Shown here: one piece after another, positions 9,506-17,608 of the stretch | How the letters are laid out: the number at the start of each line of letters is the position of its first letter | Numbering within the stretch: the stretch's first letter is position 1 | DNA from: Deltaproteobacteria bacterium | GTDB taxonomy: Bacteria; Desulfobacterota; Desulfuromonadia; Geobacterales; Pseudopelobacteraceae | Direction of reading: 5' to 3' | NCBI GenBank assembly: GCA_021780495.1 | Contig: JAJXYO010000027.1 | Location: 114,507 to 178,506, forward strand | DNA: 64,000 nt | Notes under the pieces: model-generated | Seen by the model: the letters and a program-made list of their open reading frames with translations, nothing else | Told to the model about the DNA's origin: nothing | The model's database searches: none | Made by a program: the position numbers and the translations under genes

Positions 9506-12500
9506 AACACCTCGATCTGACCAGCATCGAAACCCGCGGCCGGCATCTGATCGAAGCCAGCGCCGGCACCGGCAAGACCTGGACCATCACCGCCCTGTAT
9601 ATCCTGCTGCTGCTGGAAGAGCGCCTGCGGCCGGAAGAGATCCTGGTGGTGACCTATACCAAGTCGGCCACCGCCGAGCTGCGCGACCGCATCCGCAGCC
9701 GCATCAGCGATACCCTGGAGCTGTACGGCAGCGGCCGCGCCCCCCGGGATGGGCTGGAGGAGATCCTGCTCAACTCACGCCGGACGGACCGGGATGCGGC
9801 CATAAAGCTGCTCACCCGGGCGCTGTATTCCTTCGACGATGCCGCCATCTTCACCATCCATGGATTCTGCCAGCGGGCCCTTCAGGAAAACGCCTTTGAA
9901 AGCGGGTCGCTCTTCGATACGGCCATGATCAGCGATCAAGCGGCCATGCTGCGCGATGTCTGCGATGACTTCTGGCGCCTGCGGATCATGACCGAGACGG
10001 AGGGCTTCCTGAAACGCCTGGCTGCCGCGAGCTACACCCCCGCCAAACTGGCAGAGCCGTTCAAGGGTCACTATCAGAACCCGGCCCTGCGGGTCGTCCC
10101 GCTCACGGATAATCCCGATCTGACGGCGCTGCTCTCGCGCTGCGAACGGCTCGTGCCGGGGCTTGCCCACGCCTGGGGCACGGAGCGGTCTGTCATTGTG
10201 GGGCAACTGGCCCAGGCCGACCTGAAGCAGACCAGCTACAAACCGGCCCAGATCGATGCCGCCGCCCATGGTCTGGACAAGTGGCTGGCCGCGGGCGATG
10301 CTGCGGCCCCCTGCCCCGGCCTGAGGTTGTTCACGAGCGCTGCGCTGCAGGCCGGCCAGAAAAAAGGATCCACCCTTCCGGTCCATCCATTTTTCGACCT
10401 GTGCCAACAGCTGCATGACGCCCTGCAGCAGGTCGAACTCGCCTTCCAACACAGGTTGATCCATCACCAGACCGCCCTGCAGCTCTGGGTACGCCAGGAA
10501 CTGAGCGACCGCAAACAAGGCATGAACCTGCGCTGCTACGATGACCTGCTGCTCGATCTGCAGCGGGCGCTGACTTCAGCTGGAGGCGAGCAACTGGCCC
10601 AGAACCTGCGCTGGCGCTATCACGCCGCCTTGATCGATGAATTCCAGGACACCGACCCGCTGCAGTGGCAGATCTTTCACAGCATCGGCAATCAGGGAGA
10701 CTACCCCCTGTACCTGATCGGCGACCCCAAACAGGCCATCTACAGCTTCCGGGGAGCCGATATCTACGCCTATCTGGCGGCAAGACAGTCGGTCGCGGTC
10801 CGCAATCAATCCACGCTGGTCACCAACCGCCGCTCGGTCGCGCCGCTGGTAACCGCGGTCAATGCCCTTTTCGAGGCTGCGGCAGACCCGTTTCTCTGCC
10901 CGGAGATCGGCTTCAGCCCGGTAGACTCAGGCAGGGAGACGGGACACCAGCTCCTGCGGCATGGCCGCGCGCTGGACAAGCCCTTGCAGTTCTGGGTCTA
11001 TCCCCGTCAGGATCAGACCCGGGCCGTAAAGAAGAATGAGGCCTGCCGGGCCATTGTGCGGACCGTGGCCGAAGAGATCGCCCGCCTGCTGGACGGGACC
11101 TATGAGATCATCGACAAACAGGGGCGGCGCAGGCTGGCACCGGGGGATATGGCCGTGCTGGTCAAGGCCCATTACCAGGCCGACCTGGTCCAGACCGCCT
11201 TGAACGCACTCGGCATTCCCTCGGTACAGCATGGCAGTGCCACCATCTTCGAGTCCAACGAGGCCCTGGACCTGCTGCGCATCCTGCGGGCCGTGCATGA
11301 ACCGTCCCGGGAACGGCTGCTGCGCGAGGCGCTCCTGAGCGGCAGCCTGGGGCTGACGGCCAATGAGGTGGCCGGGTATCTGGCGGCGGGTGATGGCAGC
11401 AGCCAATGGGAAACGTGGTTGCTGCGTTTTCGCAGGCTGCACGAGGCCGCCCTGTCAGGCGGCGTCATAGCCATGGCAGAGCTCTTGCTGGGCGACTGCG
11501 GCCTGCGCCAGAGAAGCCTGACACGGGTGGGTGGTGAACGGATTCTGACCAATATCCTGCAGTGCGTCGAACTGCTGCACCAGGCCGAACAGGAACATGC
11601 CGGCGGCCTGGAGGCGCTGATCATCTGGCTGGAACGGCACATCACCGCCGCTGAACCGGACGACGCAGCACTGTTGCGGCTGGAGACGGACGAGAATGCG
11701 GTGCAACTGGCCACCATTCACGCCAGCAAGGGTCTCGAATACCCGATCGTATTCCTGCCCTTCAGCTGGGATGCGCCTGCCAACCGGAGCGGCCAGGTCC
11801 TCTTCCATGACGATGACGGGGCCTTGACGCTCGACCTGGGCTCGGACCAGCTGGAGGAACACGCATCGGCAACCAGGCAGGAGCGCGCCGCCGAAGCGGC
11901 CAGGCTGCTGTATGTCGCCATTACCCGGGCCGAGTTTCTCTGTTACATCGCCTGGGGCTGCATCGGCGATGCACACTCATCGCCGCTCTTCAAAATGCTG
12001 CACGCTGCAACGGTTAAAGACGGCAAGACCTTCAAGACATACCCGGACCAGAATATCCTGGCCGACATTGCAACTCTCGGTTCCCGGGCAGGAGGGCTGG
12101 CGGCCGGGTTCATGCCGGTTGACACCCCTGCACCGACGTATCACCCGCTGGAGGCGGACTCGCTGCCGTTGGTCTGCCGCAGCCTGAAACAGGCCATTGC
12201 CGGCGATTGGCGCGTCACCAGCTTCAGCGGCATGGTTGCCGGCAGCGAGCGCAGCCAGCAGCCCCGGGATTACGACGCCCTGGCCGCCCAGCCGGGATCA
12301 CTGCCGGATGAAGCGGCCTATCGCCCCGACGGCCGGACCATCTTCGATTTCCCCCGCGGGGCCGCGGCCGGCACCTGCCTGCATGCGATCTTCGAACAGC
12401 TGGATTTTGCCGCTCTGAGCGGCAACCATATCAGCCGCAGCAGCCGTTCCTGCCTGCTGGCCAATGGTTACCACGAGCAGTGGCTGCCGGCCGTAAGCGC

Positions 12501-13071
12501 CATGGTGACAGCCGTGACACACGCGGCACTGCTGGCGGATGCGCCGGACTTCAGCCTGTCGCAGCTGCCCGCCGGTTCCTGGCAGACCGAGATGGAGTTT
12601 TACCTGCCGATTGCGCAGCTCTCCCCGGACCGTCTGCGGACACTCTTCGACGGGTTGCTTCAACCGGCGCGCCACGGGCGTTTCAATGAACTTCTGACCG
12701 CGCTCGATTTCCGCCAGAGCCACGGCATGCTGCACGGTTTCATGGATATGGTGTTCGTGCACCGGGGCCGCTATTACATCATCGACTGGAAATCCAACCA
12801 CCTGGGCAACAGTTACCAGCAGTATGCGGCGGCGGACCTGACCCGCTCCATGGCCGAACATGCCTATATCCTGCAGTATCATCTCTACGCCCTGGCCCTG
12901 GACCGGCACCTGCGACAGCGGCTTCCCGGCTACAGCTACGACACACACTTCGGTGGCGCCATCTATATCTACCTGCGGGGCGTTTCCAGCGAAACCCCGG
13001 GCTTGGGCATCTACCACGACCGCCCTGCGGCGGAGTTCATCAAGCGCGCCAACGATCTGCTGCTGGCCTGA
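9502..13071 (+). CDS. recB: exodeoxyribonuclease V beta subunit RecB
   Basis: A 1189-residue SF1A helicase with a C-terminal nuclease. The Walker A motif is IEASAGTGKTWT near residue 20, the DExx box is ALIDEFQDTDPLQW, motif III/IV is LIGDPKQAIYSFRGAD, and motif V/VI is IHASKGLEYPIVFLP and LLYVAITRAE. The nuclease core near the end reads MDMVFVHRGRYYIIDWKSNH, with the Asp and Lys of the RecB nuclease motif, so both activities should be intact. recB overlaps recC by four bases. The usual downstream partner recD (the 5'-3' helicase) is absent; the next 290 bases are noncoding. Confidence 0.95.
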   Translation: MKHLDLTSIETRGRHLIEASAGTGKTWTITALYILLLLEERLRPEEILVVTYTKSATAELRDRIRSRISDTLELYGSGRAPRDGLEEILLNSRRTDRDAAIKLLTRALYSFDDAAIFTIHGFCQRALQENAFESGSLFDTAMISDQAAMLRDVCDDFWRLRIMTETEGFLKRLAAASYTPAKLAEPFKGHYQNPALRVVPLTDNPDLTALLSRCERLVPGLAHAWGTERSVIVGQLAQADLKQTSYKPAQIDAAAHGLDKWLAAGDAAAPCPGLRLFTSAALQAGQKKGSTLPVHPFFDLCQQLHDALQQVELAFQHRLIHHQTALQLWVRQELSDRKQGMNLRCYDDLLLDLQRALTSAGGEQLAQNLRWRYHAALIDEFQDTDPLQWQIFHSIGNQGDYPLYLIGDPKQAIYSFRGADIYAYLAARQSVAVRNQSTLVTNRRSVAPLVTAVNALFEAAADPFLCPEIGFSPVDSGRETGHQLLRHGRALDKPLQFWVYPRQDQTRAVKKNEACRAIVRTVAEEIARLLDGTYEIIDKQGRRRLAPGDMAVLVKAHYQADLVQTALNALGIPSVQHGSATIFESNEALDLLRILRAVHEPSRERLLREALLSGSLGLTANEVAGYLAAGDGSSQWETWLLRFRRLHEAALSGGVIAMAELLLGDCGLRQRSLTRVGGERILTNILQCVELLHQAEQEHAGGLEALIIWLERHITAAEPDDAALLRLETDENAVQLATIHASKGLEYPIVFLPFSWDAPANRSGQVLFHDDDGALTLDLGSDQLEEHASATRQERAAEAARLLYVAITRAEFLCYIAWGCIGDAHSSPLFKMLHAATVKDGKTFKTYPDQNILADIATLGSRAGGLAAGFMPVDTPAPTYHPLEADSLPLVCRSLKQAIAGDWRVTSFSGMVAGSERSQQPRDYDALAAQPGSLPDEAAYRPDGRTIFDFPRGAAAGTCLHAIFEQLDFAALSGNHISRSSRSCLLANGYHEQWLPAVSAMVTAVTHAALLADAPDFSLSQLPAGSWQTEMEFYLPIAQLSPDRLRTLFDGLLQPARHGRFNELLTALDFRQSHGMLHGFMDMVFVHRGRYYIIDWKSNHLGNSYQQYAAADLTRSMAEHAYILQYHLYALALDRHLRQRLPGYSYDTHFGGAIYIYLRGVSSETPGLGIYHDRPAAEFIKRANDLLLA

Positions 13072-13362
13072 TTTCAGCGCCGGGATATCCGTTCGAGCGC
13101 TCAGCCGCACCCACGCAACGTGCTCTTTTTATGCACGCCCAACGCAGAGCTGCCGAACGCAGAGACAAAAAAAGGCGGTCACATGACCGCCTTTGCTGAT
13201 GTACAACCACTTTCCCCTGAGTTTTGCCGTTAAATTTTTAACGGCTACTCCCTCCCCTGCGATTAGTGCTGCGATCGTCACAGCTTGTTTGGTTCGTGAG
13301 GACGAGAGCATAGCGGCAGGGATTCTACCTGTAACGCTTCTCGCCCCCGAGACCTGGTAAAC
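13072..13362. other. intergenic region after recB
   Basis: Nothing resembling recD is present in any frame. The only recognisable element is the hairpin at 13165-13194, oriented as a terminator for the minus-strand Lys-rich gene. Confidence 0.6.
13165..13194 (-). terminator. intrinsic terminator of the Lys-rich gene (possibly bidirectional)
   Basis: Arms 13171-13181 (AAAGGCGGTCA) and 13184-13194 (TGACCGCCTTT) are perfect inverted copies. On the minus strand the stem is followed by a run of T (13173-13167). It sits about 170 bases after the stop at 13363. Confidence 0.75.
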
Positions 13363-13470
13363 TTACTTCTTTTTTTCCGCTTTTTTGATCTTTTTATCAG
13401 CCTTTTTTTCCTTCGGTGTCTTGACCGGTGCTTTCTTCTCTGCTTTTTTACTGTCCTCACCTTTGCTCAT
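13363..13470 (-). CDS. lysine-rich 35-residue protein
   Basis: A small gene too short for usual ORF cut-offs. It encodes 35 residues starting MSKGEDSKKAEKKAPVKTPK and ending KKAEKKK; about half the residues are Lys, the rest mainly Ala, Glu and Asp, with two Pro. Support for its reality: AAGGAG seven bases before the ATG at 13470, a perfect TATAAT at 13522-13517 at the right distance for a short leader, and a strong downstream terminator. No fold is expected. Such Lys/Ala/Glu/Pro tails resemble histone-H1-like or ribosome-associated basic peptides, so nucleic-acid binding is a guess. It lies beside the HU gene on the opposite strand. Confidence 0.6.
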   Translation of the reverse strand: MSKGEDSKKAEKKAPVKTPKEKKADKKIKKAEKKK

Positions 13471-13610
13471 ACGACGCTCCTTTTGAACGGGTCTCGCCAT
13501 GACGCGGCTGACTGCAATTATACCACCCTTTTGAGCCAGGCGGGTATATTACTGTGCCAGTCTCTTTCAGTGGTTCCTTCACAGAATACCTCTCAAACAG
13601 AGTATGCTTG

Positions 13611-13639
13611 TTGACCAAACCCGAATTTTGTGCTAGAAA
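13611..13639 (+). promoter_or_regulatory. possible sigma-70 promoter for the HU gene
   Basis: TTGACC (13611-13616), a 17-base spacer and TAGAAA (13634-13639). This would give a leader of about 215 bases before the HU ATG. No other gene was seen in 13471-13860. Confidence 0.35.
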
Positions 13640-13860
13640 TCCGCCTCTATTTTCAATATGTGTCGATGGCATGTTTGTGATGAACCGTCTGCGCCGAAGA
13701 AACCACGGTAAACATCGGACGTTTTCATCTGTGGGACCCAGATGTCGAAAGAAATGGTTCGCTTTCACCGGGCTGTGAGGACTCTTCAGGTCATGACACT
13801 CGCAAAGCGGAACCAATTACATGCGGGATATCCCCTGCAATACACATCAAGGAGATTAAC

Positions 13861-14127
13861 ATGACAAAAGCAGAATTTGTGGCATCGGTAGCTGAAAAGA
13901 CAGGTCTGACCAAAGTAGCCGCTGCCGAGGCAGTCGACGCATTTGTGGGTACCGTCGCAGAAGTGCTCAAGGCCGGTGACAAGATCACCCTTCCCGGTTT
14001 CGGCACCTTCAGTGTTTCAGCACGGGCTGCTCGCAAAGGGCGCAATCCCCAGACCGGCGCAGAAATCCAGATCGCCGCATCCAAAAGCGGTAAATTTTCA
14101 GCTGGCAAGGATTTGAAGGGGCTGTAA
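13861..14127 (+). CDS. HU-family nucleoid protein
   Basis: An 88-residue histone-like DNA-bending protein. It starts MTKAEFVASVAEKTGLTK, has the hinge segment LPGFGTFSVSARAARKGRNPQTG with the conserved Gly-Phe-Gly and the Arg-Asn-Pro beta-arm tip that intercalates DNA, and ends in a family-typical C-terminal helix (KSGKFSAGKDLKGL). AAGGAG lies six bases before the ATG. Monocistronic, with a hairpin after the stop. It may be one of several HU paralogs, so no specific symbol is given. Confidence 0.94.
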   Translation: MTKAEFVASVAEKTGLTKVAAAEAVDAFVGTVAEVLKAGDKITLPGFGTFSVSARAARKGRNPQTGAEIQIAASKSGKFSAGKDLKGL

Positions 14128-14180
14128 GCCATCTACTGAACTTCAATCCTCACGTCTGCCTTCCGGAAGGGAGACAATCC

Positions 14181-14208
14181 GAAGGCTGCGCCTCCACGCG
14201 CAGCCTTC
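14181..14208 (+). terminator. hairpin after the HU gene
   Basis: Eleven-base perfect arms, GAAGGCTGCGC (14181-14191) and GCGCAGCCTTC (14198-14208), with a six-base loop, 54 bases after the HU stop. The T tract after it is weak. The rest of 14209-14539 shows no gene. Confidence 0.65.
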
Positions 14209-14539
14209 ACTGTTTCTGCCAAACTCCCACTGCACACCCCGCGCCCCGCAATCCGCAACAATCTACTGAGAAGCGGGAATATAAGGCCCTCGCATATAAC
14301 AACCTGGCTGTTGCCGGTATTCCTGCCGCAGTGATTTGGGTTGCTGTTCCATCTGATAGCAGAAATTCAACCCAGAAGGCGATGGGCGGCAGCCGGCCCT
14401 GAGCTAACGCCATGAGTATCAGTGCCGTAAGAGCTTGTTATGTAAGGGCTGACTAAAACGGGGAAACAGGAAATAGGCGATCTAGCGAGCAGACTGCACG
14501 CTGCAAGCGCCTGTTGCATTTCTGTGATAAGGTTATGAC

Positions 14540-15094
14540 ATGAACCTGGAAGGATTCATCAGCGCATACGGTTATCCGGCCCTTGCGATCGGTACCCTCG
14601 TGGAAGGGGGGACGGTCGGCATGATCGCCGGCGGCCTGGCCAATCGCGGCTATCTGCAGTTGGCATGGGTGATCGGCATCATCTTCGGCTGCGCCTTTTG
14701 CGCCGACCAATTCTTCTTCCAGGTCGGCAAGAGAAGCGGCAAGAACCTGCTGATAAAGCGGCCCGCCTGGGAATCACGGGTTAAGCGGGTACGCCGTTTC
14801 CTGGTCAGATATCATATCATTGCCGTGCTCGGTTTTCGCTTCGTCTACGGCATGCGAACCATTACCCCCATCGTCATCGGCGCCAGCGGCTTCGACACCC
14901 GCCGCTTCGTGATGCTGAACCTCTGCAGCACCCTGCTCTGGGCCACGGTCGTCGGTTGTTCCGGCTACTTTTTCAGCCACGTTCTGGAAACGCTGTTCAG
15001 CGATGTGAGGCACCACATCGGAGCAATTATCTGTGCGGGATTGGTTTTCAGCGCAGGGGTATGGTTGTGGCGCCGCTGGGCAAAGGGGAGGTAG
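14540..15094 (+). CDS. DedA/VTT-family membrane protein
   Basis: A 184-residue inner-membrane protein of the DedA (SNARE-associated/VTT) family, whose members act as lipid flippases or transporters. Visible segments are the re-entrant region YPALAIGTLVEGGTVGMIAGGLANRG, the conserved basic stretch with FRFVYGMRTITPIVIGASG (the RFxPxxR-like functional motif, here RFVYGMR), and a C-terminal membrane helix. It lacks the longer C-terminus of E. coli DedA but the core is complete. The ATG at 14540 is close to the start of conservation; a ribosome site (AAGG) is weak. Monocistronic. Confidence 0.85.
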   Translation: MNLEGFISAYGYPALAIGTLVEGGTVGMIAGGLANRGYLQLAWVIGIIFGCAFCADQFFFQVGKRSGKNLLIKRPAWESRVKRVRRFLVRYHIIAVLGFRFVYGMRTITPIVIGASGFDTRRFVMLNLCSTLLWATVVGCSGYFFSHVLETLFSDVRHHIGAIICAGLVFSAGVWLWRRWAKGR

Positions 15095-15153
15095 CCGGCA
15101 GTGCATACCGGAATGTTGCGCCTGGCCCCGGAATGACCACAGAAACGCACGAG

Positions 15154-15876
15154 CTAGCCATGGGCGATATTGATGGCTCGGGCCACGATCATCGCAACGA
15201 CCGCCAGGGACATGGTGCTTTCGATACCCATAACGAATTTGACCCGCTTCGAATAGGGCATGGTGTCGGTCGGCGAGAACGCGGTAGCCGCCGTGAGCGA
15301 CACGTACAGATAGTCGGGAAAGGCTGGTTTCCAGTTGGCGGGCGCCAACCCTTGCTGGTCGGATTGCTGCTGCGGAAAAACGAGGTCCGGGAAATCCCGG
15401 TAGCCATCGGCGCGCATATCGGGCCCATCGCCGTCCAGTTCCCAGTACACGAGGGCAAAGATGGCGATATTGACAATCCACAAAACAATGCCCACGAGCA
15501 GCAGGCCGACCGGGTCGAGCCCCGATCCTCCCACAAAGATACTCCGCACGAGCTCAACCAGACTGACGGCGTTCGCGATGACGAGCATGCCGACAAGGCT
15601 CACCGCAAGCGCCCGCATGAGCGGGCTGGGTTCCGTCCGCTTGGGCAGGTAGACCGCCACAGAAGCGGCCAGCAGAATCGCCGAGATGGCCGGGAACAGC
15701 CAGACCGGCTTGAGCGCGAGGCTCCCGGCCACCCAGGCCTGGCCGGCCATGATCACTACGGCCGCGCCGAACGCGGGCCAGCGCGACTCGGGGTCGGTCG
15801 GGATCTGCCATGAGCGCAGGAAACCGCCGCTGGGCGGTTGTTTCGGCTTCCGGTCGGGGTGCGGTCGGTAGACCAT
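15154..15876 (-). CDS. predicted polytopic membrane protein (DUF1345-like)
   Basis: 240 residues with a Pro/Lys-rich cytoplasmic N-terminus and about five membrane segments (residues ~38-56, 60-76, 88-108, 122-144, 215-236). The segment FPDYLYVSLTAATAFSPTDT before the last helix resembles the conserved C-terminal block of DUF1345/ion-channel-like proteins, where a YxS/T-loop precedes the helix. The ATG at 15876 has AGGAGG eight bases upstream. It converges on the dedA-like gene. I cannot assign a substrate; the family link is moderate only. Confidence 0.6.
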   Translation of the reverse strand: MVYRPHPDRKPKQPPSGGFLRSWQIPTDPESRWPAFGAAVVIMAGQAWVAGSLALKPVWLFPAISAILLAASVAVYLPKRTEPSPLMRALAVSLVGMLVIANAVSLVELVRSIFVGGSGLDPVGLLLVGIVLWIVNIAIFALVYWELDGDGPDMRADGYRDFPDLVFPQQQSDQQGLAPANWKPAFPDYLYVSLTAATAFSPTDTMPYSKRVKFVMGIESTMSLAVVAMIVARAINIAHG

Positions 15877-16591
15877 AGGATTATCCTCCTGAGATAACCG
15901 CCATAAACCTGAACGGTTGACTCTTGCTCGATCTTGGTACTAGTTGGACATTGGGTACTGAGGGAAGAAGCAGGGCGCGGCATCAAAACACGACTGCCAA
16001 CACGTTCCGGAAGAATTGAAGGATAAAAACAGCCCCCCGGTTTTTAACCCGGTCGCCGCAGAAACACTTCAGTAATACGGTGAGCGTCCATAACACTTCC
16101 GAGCAATGTTCGATACCTGCTCTGGAGTGGTTTGAGTCTTCTTGATAAATGCGTCCAGTCGTAGTACGATCCATTGTCCGGCAACACACACAAATAGACC
16201 ATAAAAAGCAGTCAACCGCAGCCAGGAGTAGGCGCTTCTAAGTGACATCGATGGGACGTCTCGTGTGGATAGGTTAGCGAATTTACCAGCCAACGTCAAT
16301 GGCCTTTCAAATCAGTGGCTGAAAGGACGCACGCCCCCGCCTCCTGGGACGCGGGTCGTACTCGTGGTGGATGTGGTTACCAGCAGCGATTCTCCCATGA
16401 AGACGCTCCGGCGTACGAAACAATAAGAACCCATGTTGCTCGGAATCGTTACCCAGGTGGATCGTGAAGAGGGTGGGCGTGATCATATGGAAACTGAGGG
16501 TCACCGGTTGAGAACGATCTTTAACAAGCCGCGGTTGATGGGGGCATAACCTGTTGATTGCCGCAAATACTATTTATATTTAAAAAGTATA
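15877..16591. other. intergenic region without a recognisable gene
   Basis: About 700 bases. Short open frames exist on the minus strand (for example 16069-16299 from a TTG, with one hydrophobic stretch) but none has a convincing ribosome site or family sequence. It may hold a decayed gene. Confidence 0.4.
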
Positions 16592-16619
16592 TTGAAAAAA
16601 ACTTTTTAACCGTTATACT
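16592..16619 (+). promoter_or_regulatory. sigma-70 promoter of the lipoprotein gene
   Basis: TTGAAA (16592-16597), a 16-base spacer and TATACT (16614-16619) in an AT-rich stretch, 78 bases before the lipoprotein ATG. Confidence 0.6.
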
Positions 16620-16696
16620 GCTGGCAATACAATTGTCATGGATCTTGGCGAATTTTTTTGTAAAGCCTGAATACACTTAAGTGAAAGGAGAGTAAA

Positions 16697-17365
16697 ATGA
16701 GCAAAAATGTGACGAGGTTTGCAAAAAGTGTAACATCCTTCAGTACAACAATGGTGCTGGGTTCTCTGCTGATGCTCGGCGGTTGTGGTGGTGGCAGTTC
16801 GACGCCGGCAGCGACGACAACAACCAAAACAACCGCCATCCCTGCCGGTAGCGTGACTGCGTCCTCCGGTTCGTTAACCGTCGCAGCGGGGCAGACGGTC
16901 ACCGCTACGCCCCAAGGCAGTACTGTAAACGCAATAAGCATTCCGGCGGGCGTTACGATAACCCCCCCGGCGGGCACAACGTATACCGCAGCAACAACCA
17001 TCGATGTTACAACGTTTAACACACTGTCTGCAATGCCGGCCCCGCTAACCGCCGGCTATAGGATCGACGCGACTGCCGGCGCAGTCGATGTTAAAATTGG
17101 TGGTGTGAATGGCGCAACCTTCAGTGCTCCGGTAACGATAAAGATCCCGCTCAACGGCACGACGGCAACAAGTTGTGAAGTATATGTCAACAAGGGCACG
17201 GGAAACGGGTATGTTGATTTAGGACCTGCCAGCAACCATGCGACCTGTAACACCGATGGATTCGCTCAAATCACTGTAAATGATCTCTGCACGTATACAG
17301 TTGACCCCCACTTTACAAACGGCAGCACCGGCAGTACCGGCAGCACCGGCGGCACCGGCTTCTAG
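16697..17365 (+). CDS. putative secreted lipoprotein, Thr/Ala/Gly-rich
   Basis: 222 residues with an N-terminal signal ending in the lipobox LMLGGC (Cys near residue 30), followed by a Gly/Ser/Thr linker. The mature part is rich in Thr, Ala and Val, with segments such as SIPAGVTITPPAGTTYTAAT that look like beta-sandwich or adhesin-like repeats, and a domain resembling ZU5/filamin-type folds in which SAPVTIKIPLNG recurs. The C-terminus is a short GSTGSTGSTGG repeat. AAGGAG precedes the ATG. It has its own promoter and terminator, so it is monocistronic. The exact family is not recognised; a surface or structural role is inferred from the signal and composition. Confidence 0.7.
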   Translation: MSKNVTRFAKSVTSFSTTMVLGSLLMLGGCGGGSSTPAATTTTKTTAIPAGSVTASSGSLTVAAGQTVTATPQGSTVNAISIPAGVTITPPAGTTYTAATTIDVTTFNTLSAMPAPLTAGYRIDATAGAVDVKIGGVNGATFSAPVTIKIPLNGTTATSCEVYVNKGTGNGYVDLGPASNHATCNTDGFAQITVNDLCTYTVDPHFTNGSTGSTGSTGGTGF

Positions 17366-17381
17366 AGAGATTACTATTCCG

Positions 17382-17415
17382 GCAAAAAGGGGGAGCTTTC
17401 GCTTCCCCTTTTTGC
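17382..17415 (+). terminator. intrinsic terminator after the lipoprotein gene
   Basis: GCAAAAAGGGGGA and TCCCCTTTTTGC form a long stem around GCTTTCGCT, 17 bases after the stop codon. The A and T runs make it potentially bidirectional. Confidence 0.85.
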
Positions 17416-17533
17416 GTCCGCAGTATTCATACGCCCTTCCTTGTTCTTCCACCTCCTGAGATCGAAACTGGTCAGGTCCTCTTCGCACGCAGTGCCTCTC
17501 CCGGTGCCTTTTATGCGTTAATGGCTTTCAATC

Positions 17534-17562
17534 TTGTCATATAGCGTGATTGAGTGTAATAC
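17534..17562 (+). promoter_or_regulatory. sigma-70 promoter of the YjbH-like gene
   Basis: TTGTCA (17534-17539), exactly 17 bases, then TAATAC (17557-17562), 46 bases before the ATG at 17609. Confidence 0.55.
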
Positions 17563-17608
17563 ATATAGCGCTAAAAATACGTGTGCATAAATCTTGCTTG
17601 AGGTGTCC

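Noticed and set aside
14956..15813. Long plus-strand frame opposite the membrane protein at 15154-15876
   Set aside because: Shadow of the minus-strand gene; hydrophilic, His/Gly/Arg-rich composition typical of antisense translation.
16069..16299. 76-codon minus-strand frame with one hydrophobic segment
   Set aside because: It starts only at TTG, has no good ribosome site and no recognisable family; probably chance or decayed sequence.
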